Shown here in pieces: positions 8,676 through 15,817 of a stretch of 26,181 nt of DNA. Source of the DNA: DATAYF01 sp036272735 (lineage in GTDB: Bacteria > Chloroflexota > Ktedonobacteria > Ktedonobacterales > Ktedonobacteraceae); contig DATAYF010000578.1 in assembly GCA_036272735.1 (NCBI GenBank), positions 1 through 26,181 on the forward strand, written 5' to 3'. The notes below the pieces were generated by a model. The model saw only the letters and a list, made by a program, of their open reading frames with translations. It was not told where the DNA came from and did no database searches. The position numbers were made by a program, and so were the translations under genes. Numbering within the stretch: position 1 is the first letter of the stretch; the number at the start of each line of letters is the position of its first letter.

Positions 8676-9116
8676 CTAGTGACGGCACTGGGAGCAACGG
8701 CCGAACAGCGTCAGTGAGTGACCCTCGATGGCGAAGTCCGTCTGATTGCCAATGGCTGCTAATTGTTCTCGTGGTAAACACAGGTCTACTTCCACAACTT
8801 TGTGGCATTGCGTGCAGGTCAGGTGATGGTGGTGATGGTTGCCACACACACGATAGTGGTGCGTGCCATCGGCAAACTCGATACGATCCAGGATACCTTT
8901 GTCCACGAGTTTTTCCACCGAGCGAAAGACAGTGGCTCGCCCGATATTCGTCTCTTGACGGAGTTCTTGCCAGAGGTCATCTGTGGTAAAATCGGCCCCG
9001 CTTTGTGCCAGAGCGATTAAATGGTCGGCGATGATGCGTCGTTGCCGCGTCGCACGTTGGCTCAGCTCATCAAAAGCTGCATAAATTTTATCACCAATCT
9101 CCATCGATTCAATCAT
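8676..9116 (-). CDS. Fur-family metal- or peroxide-responsive regulator
   Basis: This 146-residue DNA-binding repressor is of the Fur/Zur/PerR family. The N-terminal winged helix spans about residues 15-85, with TTDDLWQELRQ and GRATVFRSVEKL as the recognition region. The dimerisation domain has the metal site H86-H87 and a run of five histidines (94-98). The structural zinc site is Cys101/Cys104 (CTQC) and Cys141/Cys144 (CSQC). The metal sensed cannot be decided from sequence. A ZIP transporter gene 1.6 kb away is compatible with zinc, but this is inference. ATG 9116 is chosen because AAGAGA lies upstream; a second in-frame ATG at 9104 has no site. Upstream DNA is A+T-rich and holds an inverted repeat that may be an autoregulatory site. 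Confidence 0.92.
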   Translation of the reverse strand: MIESMEIGDKIYAAFDELSQRATRQRRIIADHLIALAQSGADFTTDDLWQELRQETNIGRATVFRSVEKLVDKGILDRIEFADGTHHYRVCGNHHHHHLTCTQCHKVVEVDLCLPREQLAAIGNQTDFAIEGHSLTLFGRCSQCRH

Positions 9117-9138
9117 TATGTATCTCTTGTTTTGGGTC

Positions 9139-9159
9139 GTTGCTACTACTTTTCACAAC
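9139..9159. promoter_or_regulatory. Possible operator before the fur-family gene
   Basis: GTTG and CAAC bound a 21-bp stretch 23-43 bases upstream of the fur-family start. On the minus strand it reads TTGTGAAAAGTAGTAGCAA. This resembles the centre of the inverted repeat before the ZIP gene (TTG, TGAAA, TA and GCAA in the same order). Symmetry is weak, so this is only a candidate. Confidence 0.22.
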
Positions 9160-9333
9160 CATATATAATGAGGCTCCCCACAAAAAGGAGGGGGAAATAT
9201 AAAGTGTTTATTATATATAGTGTACCATATCGGCCCACAGGCTGACAAATGACGATGGTTTCGTTACTCAGGACGTTGGTCGGACGTTTCCTTGAATAGC
9301 GACACAACACTGTTAGGATAAAGAGGATACCCG

Positions 9334-10098
9334 TTGGAACATGCAGAAAATATGGTAAAGACAACACTCACGCCAGAAAAAATAGCGTATCTCGATTGCC
9401 ATTCGGGCATCAGTGGTGATATGCTCCTGGGAGCTTTTTGTGACGCGGGTTTGCCGCTCGATACGCTGCAAGAGCAGTTGGCGGCTGTACCTATCGGCGG
9501 TTATCATCTCCAACTCACCCCATTTCAGGATCAAGGCCTGGGTGGATCACGTTGCGAAGTCACACTGGACGAGGAAACACAGCCCGCACGTCATTTCAGC
9601 GCCATCGCTACGCTGCTACAGGACTCATCATTACCAGCGGCGGTACGTGAGACCGCGCTCGCTATTTTCCGCACCCTGGGTGAGGCCGAGGCCAGCATTC
9701 ATCACGTCCCGCTTGAAGAGATACATTTTCATGAAGTTGGTGCGGTCGATTCTATTGTCGATATCGTTGGAACAGCCATTGCATTGCATACGCTGGGTAT
9801 TACGCAATTGTACGCCTCACCGCTACCGCTAACACACGGGCATCAGCGCATGGCCCACGGCATCATGCCCATTCCAGCGCCCGCCACGCTAGAGATCCTC
9901 AAACGTGTCAAAGCACCGTGGGTACCCAGCCCCATAGAAGGAGAACTGGTCACGCCAACCGGTGCCGCTATTCTCGCGACCGCGGCACATTTTGCCGTGC
10001 CCGCCATCACTATCGAAGAGGTGGGCTACGGTTTTGGCAAGAAACACTTACCCTGGCCCAATTGTTTGCGCGTGTGCATCGGACACCGTTATTTGTAG
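9334..10098 (+). CDS. larC: LarC N-terminal domain protein (LarC1-like), C-terminal domain absent
   Basis: LarC is the CTP-dependent nickel-insertion enzyme of nickel-pincer nucleotide cofactor synthesis. The 254 residues match only the first half of the usual protein of about 400 residues. Matching motifs are DCHSGISGDMLLGAFCDAGL near residue 21, EEIHFHEVGAVDSIVDIVG, SPLPLTHG, EGELVTPTGAAIL and the final GYGFGKKHLPWPNCLRVCIG. It ends at the LarC1/LarC2 boundary. In Lactobacillus plantarum the two parts are joined by a programmed frameshift. Here none of the other frames downstream encodes a LarC2 domain before the next gene starts at 10173, so the CTP-binding half appears to be missing. The start is TTG at 9334 with AAGAGGA upstream; ATG 9352 has no site. 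No lar partner genes are present. It may be a stand-alone LarC1 or a truncated remnant. Confidence 0.82.
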   Translation: MEHAENMVKTTLTPEKIAYLDCHSGISGDMLLGAFCDAGLPLDTLQEQLAAVPIGGYHLQLTPFQDQGLGGSRCEVTLDEETQPARHFSAIATLLQDSSLPAAVRETALAIFRTLGEAEASIHHVPLEEIHFHEVGAVDSIVDIVGTAIALHTLGITQLYASPLPLTHGHQRMAHGIMPIPAPATLEILKRVKAPWVPSPIEGELVTPTGAAILATAAHFAVPAITIEEVGYGFGKKHLPWPNCLRVCIGHRYL

Positions 10099-10099
10099 C

Positions 10100-10128
10100 T
10101 TGACAGACTTAGAAAAGCAACCTATACT
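10100..10128 (+). promoter_or_regulatory. Strong sigma-70-type promoter
   Basis: TTGACA (10100-10105) and TATACT (10123-10128) are separated by exactly 17 bases. This is an almost consensus housekeeping promoter, reading into the glycosyl hydrolase that begins at 10173. The -35 box begins two bases after the larC stop. Confidence 0.8.
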
Positions 10129-10172
10129 CAAAAGAGCATTATATATTCTATGAAGGGTTTGGGAGGTTGGGT

Positions 10173-11519
10173 ATGCAATATTCTAGTTACGATCAGGAGC
10201 GAATGCAGGACGCGCGACGCGTGCGCATGTTATCCTGCGTAGTAGCAGCAGCCGTGATGCTGCTCATGGTGGAAACAGCATTTGCATGGGTTGTTACCCC
10301 TGCCAGAGCGTCAAATCCGAGCAATAGTGCACAACATCAGATGTCTACCACACCCACACAACAGTTTAGAGCAGCCTGGATCGCCACCATTACCAATACC
10401 GATTGGCCTTTCGCGTCAGGATTACCAGTAGCTCAACAAAAACAACAATTCATACAACTGCTCGATGGCATGCAACAGATGCACATGAACGCCGCCGTGG
10501 TACAGGTCAGGCCAACAGCCGACGCGTTTTATCCATCGAAGTACGCGCCCTGGTCGCAGTACTTAACGGGCGTACAGGGGAAAAATCCCGGCTACGACCC
10601 ACTCGCGTACATGCTGCAACAGACCCACACACGTGGCATGCAATTTCACGCCTGGTTCAATCCCTTTCGCGTCAGCTTACACGACCAACTTTCGCAACTC
10701 GCCCCCAACAGTCCAGCACGCCAGCATCCCGACTGGGTCGTCACCTATGGCGGACAACTCTACTTCAACCCAGGCATTCCAGCGGCCAGGAACTACATCA
10801 TCCAGAGTATTCTCGAAGTGGTCCGCAACTACAACATCGATGCGGTCCATCTGGACGACTACTTCTACCCGTACCGTATTGCCGGACAAACGTTTCCTGA
10901 TCAAGCAACCTATCAAAAGTATGGAGCACGCAAATTTTCCAACATCAGCGATTGGCGACGTGATAATGTGAACCAGTTCATGCATACACTGTACAACGGT
11001 ATCAAACGCATCAAGTCACAGGTACAATTGGGGGTCAGTCCGTTTGGTGTATGGCGCAACAAAACGGTTGACTCATCAGGCTCAGATACGCACGCCGGTC
11101 AGACCGACTACGACGATCTGTACGCGGATACACGCGCATGGATTCGCAACCACTGGATCGACTACATCGTCCCCCAAATCTACTGGAACATTGGCTTTGC
11201 AGCAGCAGACTACGCGAAACTGGTACCGTGGTGGGCGAAAGAGGTACAGGGAAAAAACGTCAAGCTTTATATTGGTCAGGCGGCCTATAAGATCAATGCA
11301 ACTCCTGGCCCGTGGTCCAATCCCAACGAGATACCCAACCAGTTGAAATATAACCTGCAATTCCCAGCGGTCAAGGGCGGCATCTTCTTTAGCATCTCTA
11401 GCCTGCAAAAAAATCCGCTCGGTATCAAAGATTACCTGAGTAGCCACTCCTATAAGGCACCGACACCAGTCATATCTCGGCCGCAAGCAACGCGCTCGAA
11501 CATCACCGGCTCAGCATAG
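10173..11519 (+). CDS. Secreted family-10-like glycosyl hydrolase (GHL10/DUF187)
   Basis: This 448-residue exported protein is of the GHL10 (DUF187) family, annotated elsewhere as family-10 glycosyl hydrolases such as YngK. An N-terminal signal or anchor has a basic stretch RRVR (about residues 16-19) and a hydrophobic core (20-40), with plausible cleavage after ARA. The TIM-barrel domain begins at FRAAWIATITNTDWP and contains VQVRPTADAFYPS, HAWFNPFR and the conserved HLDDYFYPY, whose acidic residues are probably catalytic. SPFGVWRNK and YIVPQIYWN follow. The substrate is not evident; cell-wall or polysaccharide glycans are typical guesses for this family. I chose ATG 10173 over an in-frame TTG at 10167 because GGGAGG lies six bases before it. 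It has its own promoter and converges on a pseudogene. Confidence 0.88.
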   Translation: MQYSSYDQERMQDARRVRMLSCVVAAAVMLLMVETAFAWVVTPARASNPSNSAQHQMSTTPTQQFRAAWIATITNTDWPFASGLPVAQQKQQFIQLLDGMQQMHMNAAVVQVRPTADAFYPSKYAPWSQYLTGVQGKNPGYDPLAYMLQQTHTRGMQFHAWFNPFRVSLHDQLSQLAPNSPARQHPDWVVTYGGQLYFNPGIPAARNYIIQSILEVVRNYNIDAVHLDDYFYPYRIAGQTFPDQATYQKYGARKFSNISDWRRDNVNQFMHTLYNGIKRIKSQVQLGVSPFGVWRNKTVDSSGSDTHAGQTDYDDLYADTRAWIRNHWIDYIVPQIYWNIGFAAADYAKLVPWWAKEVQGKNVKLYIGQAAYKINATPGPWSNPNEIPNQLKYNLQFPAVKGGIFFSISSLQKNPLGIKDYLSSHSYKAPTPVISRPQATRSNITGSA

Positions 11520-12538
11520 TTTACATCCGTATAATCGTACGAGCAGTCGCGCGCGCATTCCTTCCAGGAGGCAAGCGCGCCTGCTGGATCGCTCCACTTT
11601 ACCAACGGAGCATCATTTTTATCACGAAAACTCATACGCCTGGCGTAGTCAAGCAGGATAGCAAGGTCTGCACGAGCCTCGCCAGGCGGCTCGCTCACCT
11701 GGTATGAGACATGCAGGGCACGCTGCATATCGACCAAATAACCGGTTTTTTCGCCCTCGATAGCCGTAGGAAGCACGACATCGGCATAGGGCGTGGTTTC
11801 CGTCATAAATGCATCTTGCACAACCAGAAACAGACCCTTTTGCTGCAAAATTTTGTGTGTACGCGACACATCCGGCAACGATACGGCTGGATTTGTGCCA
11901 ATCACCCAGAGCAACTTCACCAGACCCTGCTCCGCGTAACGCAAGATCTGCATCGCATGCGTGGGTTCGCTCTCGTGTGGCATCCTGCCTAGCTCAACGT
12001 TCCAGAGGCGCGCCAACTCCTGAATAGAGAGTGGATCATCCCAGTGCCGTGCTCCTGGCAGAGCGCCCTCCAACAATCCTGGCAAAGCGTAACGAGGAAC
12101 GTTCTGCATAGCCGCAGATGTGGTCGCCGTGCACAGGCTGGTTGTTGCATCCACGTGTGGAGTGCCAAGCCCTGCTCTGCTGAGAACGTCCAACGTATAA
12201 TATTCCTCAAGCAACAGTTGCCTGGTACTATAAAAACCGAAGGCGCTCCCACTCCGTCTACGCAGCAGTGCCTTCGACCGCCGTACAACCGCGTCTAGCG
12301 CCTCGTCCCAGCTTGCTTGCCGCAGTTTGTCTCTATGTCGGACAAGCGGATGCGTCAGACGCTCCCTATAACGCCCGCTCGTGCCTTCAGCACAATCATG
12401 CGCACCTGACCAACCACACATCATGCTACTTTCTAACATATATCCTCGTATACCACCAATCAACTTCTTCACCCACATCGTCAAATATGTTTGTCTACCT
12501 CTATCATACACGGGCGACCATGTGGTACCACCTTGCAT
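11450..12538 (-). pseudogene. Decayed molybdopterin oxidoreductase (NasA/FdhF-like)
   Basis: This open frame retains pieces of a molybdopterin-dependent oxidoreductase of the nitrate reductase/formate dehydrogenase type. From about 12424 downward it shows RLTHPLVRHRDKLRQASWDEALD, then a middle segment ending SLCTATTSAAM. It then jumps directly to ELARLWNVELGRMPH, LLWVIGTNPAVSLPD, ADVVLPTAIEGEKTGYLVD and PLVKWSDPAGALASWKECARDCSYDYT. The N-terminal iron-sulfur Cys motif, a central block that would normally be some 200 residues long, and the C-terminal molybdopterin-binding domain are all missing. The homology fades where the frame enters the 3' end of the convergent hydrolase gene (11519). No ribosome binding site or credible start was found. 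The frame is still open, which suggests stepwise deletions; a fully inactive remnant is most likely. Confidence 0.72.
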
Positions 12539-12591
12539 TCTAAAAAGGTATTTCTGAAATGCACGTTACTCAGAACGCAATCTGGTATGAA

Positions 12592-12634
12592 ACATGCAGG
12601 GAAGCCAGAGGCTAGCTCTGGTTTCCCTGCATGT
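12592..12634. terminator. 19-bp inverted repeat downstream of the MFS gene
   Basis: Arms 12592-12610 and 12616-12634 pair over 19 positions with one G-T mismatch and a 5-base loop (GCTAG). The arms contain CATGCAGGGAA and TTCCCTGCATG. A third, partial copy, GCTGGCTTCCC, follows at about 12644-12656. The stem lies about 70 bases past the stop of the minus-strand MFS gene, where a terminator would be expected. The T tract on that strand is short (TTTCAT). Confidence 0.5.
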
Positions 12635-12702
12635 AGAGACGGAGCTGGCTTCCCGCCTCATCATAAACTATTACTCGACCTCCCTCAGCTACTTGCTTCC
12701 TT

Positions 12703-14073
12703 TCAGCCTATCGTCGGTTCAACCTGAGTAGTCGGAGCCCCTTCACTACTTTGCACTTCTGCTCTGGCCCGCGTCATACTCCAATGGCCGATATTGATAA
12801 AGATGGTCGGGATGAATACCACCATACCTACAATACATACCCACCACCACGTACCCCAACCCTGGCCATTACCGACCACGATGGGCAACGCTAATGTTGA
12901 GACGACTACAAAGATACGCAGGATCGAGCCTTCAACCGAGAGGCCAGTCGCCACAAGCGCGGGGTTGATGCTCTCAACGGTTTCTGTGAAGGACGCCATC
13001 CACGTGACGTACGCCGTCGCAAGCGTGATGCCAAAAAGAGCGAGGAAAATCGCCATCAGGGTCGCGCCGGTCGGCTGACCGATACGGCTGATAAAGAGAA
13101 TCGTGACCACAATCGTGGCGATGGCCCCCCCGAGCATGTAGGGTTTACGCACAATCGTGCGGTCAGAAATCAGGCCAATCACGATTGCCGCCACCACATT
13201 GACGATCCAGAAAATGCCGACCAGCCCGTTCGCCTGCGACAGCGAGAACTTAAAGATGGTGGTCAGGTAGAGAGGAAAAAAGCCCACGGCGGCAAAGTAG
13301 ATCAGCAAGAAGGCGCTGATACCGATTGAACTAAAGATAACGCGTGGAGTGAGCATCTGCCTCCACGGATGCGCAACAGCAGCGGCGACATCGATGCTAC
13401 CAGCACGCTCCTCGATGGTCGCTTTCTCGCGCAACGAAGTCATAACCTGGTCGCGCATTCCCGGCGAAAGCTCACGTAGACCAAAGAAGCAGAGCACGAA
13501 GACGACAATGCCGACGATACCCGCAATCACATATTGCGACTGCCAGTTATGGTAGATCGGCAGGGTCAGACTGGCGACAATCGTTGCCAGCACGCTTCCA
13601 CCAACCGGACCAACCGTCCAGAAGCCCATAGCCGCAGCCCGTCCCAGGCGGGGCGAGAAGTCACGCACCAGGGCTGGAGTTACGACAAGGATCAACCCTT
13701 CGACAAATCCTAGTACCCAATATAAGATAAAGAACGAGATCGTTGTGGTGGTGAAGGCCAGGGCAATGGTGACAATACCGGTGACGAGCAGGCCGTATAC
13801 GATCAGGTTGCTTCGTCCTATGCGGTCGGAGAGACCGCCGAAGATGGCGGTTACGGCTCCAAGCAGATTTCCCAGGACGATGGCGTAGACATAGTTGGTA
13901 AGTGAAAGATGAAAAGCGACCTGGATGAGCGGGACAACAGAAGCGAGCGTATACAACTCGTAATACAAGATGATGGTTGCGATGACGGCGAGTGCCAGAT
14001 ACCAGACTCGCCGACCACCGGTTGGATAGTGCTCAAGGCTGCGTTGCCAGATGCCATGTTGACGAGTGTCCAT
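12703..14073 (-). CDS. MFS transporter, probably organic acid uptake
   Basis: This 456-residue major facilitator superfamily permease of the inner membrane has about twelve hydrophobic segments. The conserved loop between helices 2 and 3 reads GGLSDRIGRSNLIVYG (about residues 79-94), and a central cytoplasmic loop (about 210-245) divides the halves. The second half has the matching loop GLISDRTIVRKP. The overall form suits metabolite:proton symporters, but the substrate is unknown. As the distal gene of the acyl-CoA catabolic cluster it plausibly imports that pathway's growth substrate. I chose the ATG at 14073, which follows GAGGAGG at six bases; the adjacent TTG at 14076 is unlikely. It is separated from the dehydratase gene by 220 bp, so it may have its own promoter. 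Confidence 0.9.
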   Translation of the reverse strand: MDTRQHGIWQRSLEHYPTGGRRVWYLALAVIATIILYYELYTLASVVPLIQVAFHLSLTNYVYAIVLGNLLGAVTAIFGGLSDRIGRSNLIVYGLLVTGIVTIALAFTTTTISFFILYWVLGFVEGLILVVTPALVRDFSPRLGRAAAMGFWTVGPVGGSVLATIVASLTLPIYHNWQSQYVIAGIVGIVVFVLCFFGLRELSPGMRDQVMTSLREKATIEERAGSIDVAAAVAHPWRQMLTPRVIFSSIGISAFLLIYFAAVGFFPLYLTTIFKFSLSQANGLVGIFWIVNVVAAIVIGLISDRTIVRKPYMLGGAIATIVVTILFISRIGQPTGATLMAIFLALFGITLATAYVTWMASFTETVESINPALVATGLSVEGSILRIFVVVSTLALPIVVGNGQGWGTWWWVCIVGMVVFIPTIFINIGHWSMTRARAEVQSSEGAPTTQVEPTIG

Positions 14074-14121
14074 CAAAAACCCTCCTCGGTTTTTATGCCG
14101 GTTCTACATACTACTTATCCA

Positions 14122-14159
14122 AAACCCTGGACGCTAGCTACGCTAGTGGCGTTGGGTTT
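14122..14159. repeat. Imperfect hairpin upstream of the MFS gene
   Basis: AAACCC and GGGTTT close an imperfect stem whose inner arms include GCTAGC and GCTAGTGGCGT. It lies in the gap between the dehydratase stop and the MFS start, about 50 bases before the MFS ATG. It may be a leader structure or processing site. A strong anti-ribosome-like stretch (complement of AAAGGAGGTG) also occurs at 14258-14268 on the minus strand, without a convincing gene after it. Confidence 0.35.
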
Positions 14160-14293
14160 CAAAATAAGGACATAGTAAAATGATGTAGCTTCCTCGCTTG
14201 AAAAGAGACTCTCGACGATGAACAAATGAAAGAGAGCACGGAAAGATACGCTAGACACACCTCCTTTCATACAATAAACTGAGCGACACCTCA

Positions 14294-14746
14294 TTACTCG
14301 CGTACCACTATCGTTGTGCGCGTATTGAGGACGGGATGATTGTGCTGATTGGTATAGCGCGTCTCGGTGGTGATGATGTCCAAAGAGGAGCCATCACTGC
14401 CCCGGCGCGTTTTCCCACCGACGACGGTCGAAATGCCGGTCAAAACATCGTTGGGATAGATAGGAGCAAGGTATTCATATTCTTCTTCACCATGCAGAAT
14501 GCGCTGCACGTTGATACCCAGGCTCGCCATGCTGCTGCCACGTTGCCTGCTCCCCCAGAAGTTAAACAGCGTGGGAGCCGTTGGCGAAAGAGGTACATCC
14601 TGAAAACCCGCTTCCTGCGCCGCCTCCTGGCTATGATAGACAGGATTTTCGTCGCCAATAGCGCTGGTCAATTCGTGAATTTTGTTGCGCGGTACTTCAA
14701 TCGTGAAAGGGGCAAAGCTTTGCCCAATCTTGCTCTGGTCAAACAT
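14294..14746 (-). CDS. FAS1/HadA-type MaoC-like dehydratase (single hotdog)
   Basis: This 150-residue hotdog-fold protein belongs to the MaoC N-terminal (FAS1_DH, HadA-like) family. IGQSFAPFTIEV opens the fold. Around residues 30-45 the motif AIGDENPVYHSQEAA (Asp32, Asn34, His38) resembles the hydratase-2 signature with one extra residue. Later PLSPTAPTLFNFWG corresponds to the substrate-tunnel segment. In this superfamily such proteins often act as the non-catalytic or substrate-binding half of a heterodimer (HadA with HadB), or hydrate enoyl-CoA. No second hotdog gene is present in the window. The ATG at 14746 is preceded by AAAGGAAT. It lies downstream of the SDR gene, with a MITE-like element in the 200-bp gap. 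Confidence 0.82.
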   Translation of the reverse strand: MFDQSKIGQSFAPFTIEVPRNKIHELTSAIGDENPVYHSQEAAQEAGFQDVPLSPTAPTLFNFWGSRQRGSSMASLGINVQRILHGEEEYEYLAPIYPNDVLTGISTVVGGKTRRGSDGSSLDIITTETRYTNQHNHPVLNTRTTIVVRE

Positions 14747-14788
14747 AAGCAGTTATTCCTTTTTAAAGAAATAGATACACCTAGAAAC

Positions 14789-14912
14789 CGCAGGGACCGA
14801 TTTATCGTGTCCGCCTCGCCTTATGACTAACCAACCCATCGCCTGGCAACGGTGCGGCTGCGATGCACGTTGGTCGATGGGGTACGCCGGACACGATAAA
14901 TCGGTCCCTACG
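14789..14912. repeat. MITE-like inverted-repeat element, copy 2
   Basis: Ends 14789-14813 and 14888-14912 are 25-bp inverted repeats with one mismatch and contain AGGGACCGATTTATCGTGTC or its complement. Reverse-complemented, the element lines up with copy 1 (4438-4574): ends nearly identical, inner segments such as TCGACCAA and the closing CATAAGG-GAGGCGG recognisable. It carries no ORF. It sits in the gap between the SDR and dehydratase genes, in the direction of their common transcription, so it could create an RNA hairpin within the operon transcript. Confidence 0.75.
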
Positions 14913-14946
14913 TCAAATGCCGCCTCTGCTCCTTACAATCCGGCTA

Positions 14947-15708
14947 TTAGACGCGGGGGCCACCGGCGACGTAAATGATCTGGCCGTTGACGTAGCTGGA
15001 ATCGTCCGAGGCGAGGAAGCAGATGACATTGGCAACGTCGCGTGGTTGACCAACACGCCTGACCGGAATAACCTTCGAGGCCGCTTCTATTTGTGCCTGT
15101 GGGTCGAAACCCTGGCGTCGTGCAGTCTCACGCGTCATTTCGGTATCGATGTAGCCCGGCGCAACCGCGTTGGCGGTAACGCCAAAGGGGCCAAGCTCGA
15201 TAGCTAGCGTGCGCGTCAAGCCCTGAAGGCCCGCCTTCGCTGTAGAATAGTTGCTCTGACCACGATTGCCCAGGGCAGAGGTCGACGAAAGCGAGACAAT
15301 GCGCCCGTATTTTTGCTTGACCATGTGCGCCTGTGCGGCCCTGCTACACAAAAATGCGCCGCGCAGATGCACGTTCATGACCGTCTCCCAATCCTCGTCC
15401 GTCATCTTAAATAGCAAATTATCGCGCAACACTCCAGCATTATTGACCAGAATATCCAGCCGCCCAAAGTGATCCACCGCCTGCTGTACAGCGGCATCGA
15501 CCGCCGCCCTATCAGCGACGTTACACGATACCACCAGGCCCTGCGAGTCCACACGCTCTATTTCGGAGACTACTTGCTTGCAACCCTCGGTATCGATGTC
15601 CGCGAGCACAACGCGTGCCCCCTCTTCCGCCAGGCGTAAAGCGGTTGCAGCCCCAATGCCTCTTCCTGCCCCGGTCACAAAAGCAACACGACCATCAAGT
15701 TTACCCAT
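14947..15708 (-). CDS. SDR-family dehydrogenase/reductase (FabG-like)
   Basis: This 253-residue classical short-chain dehydrogenase is related to 3-oxoacyl-ACP/CoA reductases. The NAD(P)-binding motif is VTGAGRGIGAA (residues 11-21), and Asp37 in VLADID suggests a preference for NAD(H). NNAGV lies at 89-93. The catalytic Asn113, Ser141, Tyr154 and Lys158 (YSTAK) are all present. A final GG motif precedes the C-terminus. In this cluster it most likely oxidises a 3-hydroxyacyl-CoA or a related alcohol. The start ATG follows GGGAGGAGA. It is 109 bp from the upstream synthetase gene, and that gap contains a strong hairpin. The substrate is inferred from context only. Confidence 0.92.
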   Translation of the reverse strand: MGKLDGRVAFVTGAGRGIGAATALRLAEEGARVVLADIDTEGCKQVVSEIERVDSQGLVVSCNVADRAAVDAAVQQAVDHFGRLDILVNNAGVLRDNLLFKMTDEDWETVMNVHLRGAFLCSRAAQAHMVKQKYGRIVSLSSTSALGNRGQSNYSTAKAGLQGLTRTLAIELGPFGVTANAVAPGYIDTEMTRETARRQGFDPQAQIEAASKVIPVRRVGQPRDVANVICFLASDDSSYVNGQIIYVAGGPRV

Positions 15709-15760
15709 GATATATTTCTCCTCCCAAATATAAATGTATCAAAAACTTCTCGTAAAATGA

Positions 15761-15815
15761 GCTATATTGATGAGTATGTATGGTGCCCGGCCCCATACAT
15801 ACTCAAAAATATAGC
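15761..15815 (-). terminator. Strong intercistronic hairpin after the synthetase gene
   Basis: GAGTATGTATGG (15772-15783) pairs with CCATACATACTC (15793-15804) around a G+C-rich 9-base loop. After a 3-by-3 internal loop an outer stem, GCTATATT/AATATAGC, adds eight pairs. It starts two bases after the synthetase stop on the minus strand and 50 bases before the SDR start. No long U tract follows, so partial termination or mRNA processing within the operon is likelier than complete termination. Confidence 0.6.
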
Positions 15816-15817
15816 AA

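Noticed and set aside
9291..9327. Possible promoter TTGAAT/TAGGAT before larC
   Set aside because: The -10 would place the transcript start within the ribosome site, leaving almost no leader, so it is not credible.
14113..14268. Minus-strand frame of about 51 codons starting MKGGVSSVS, containing AAAGGAGGTG
   Set aside because: The strong ribosome-site-like sequence lies inside the frame rather than before it, and the product has no recognisable features.
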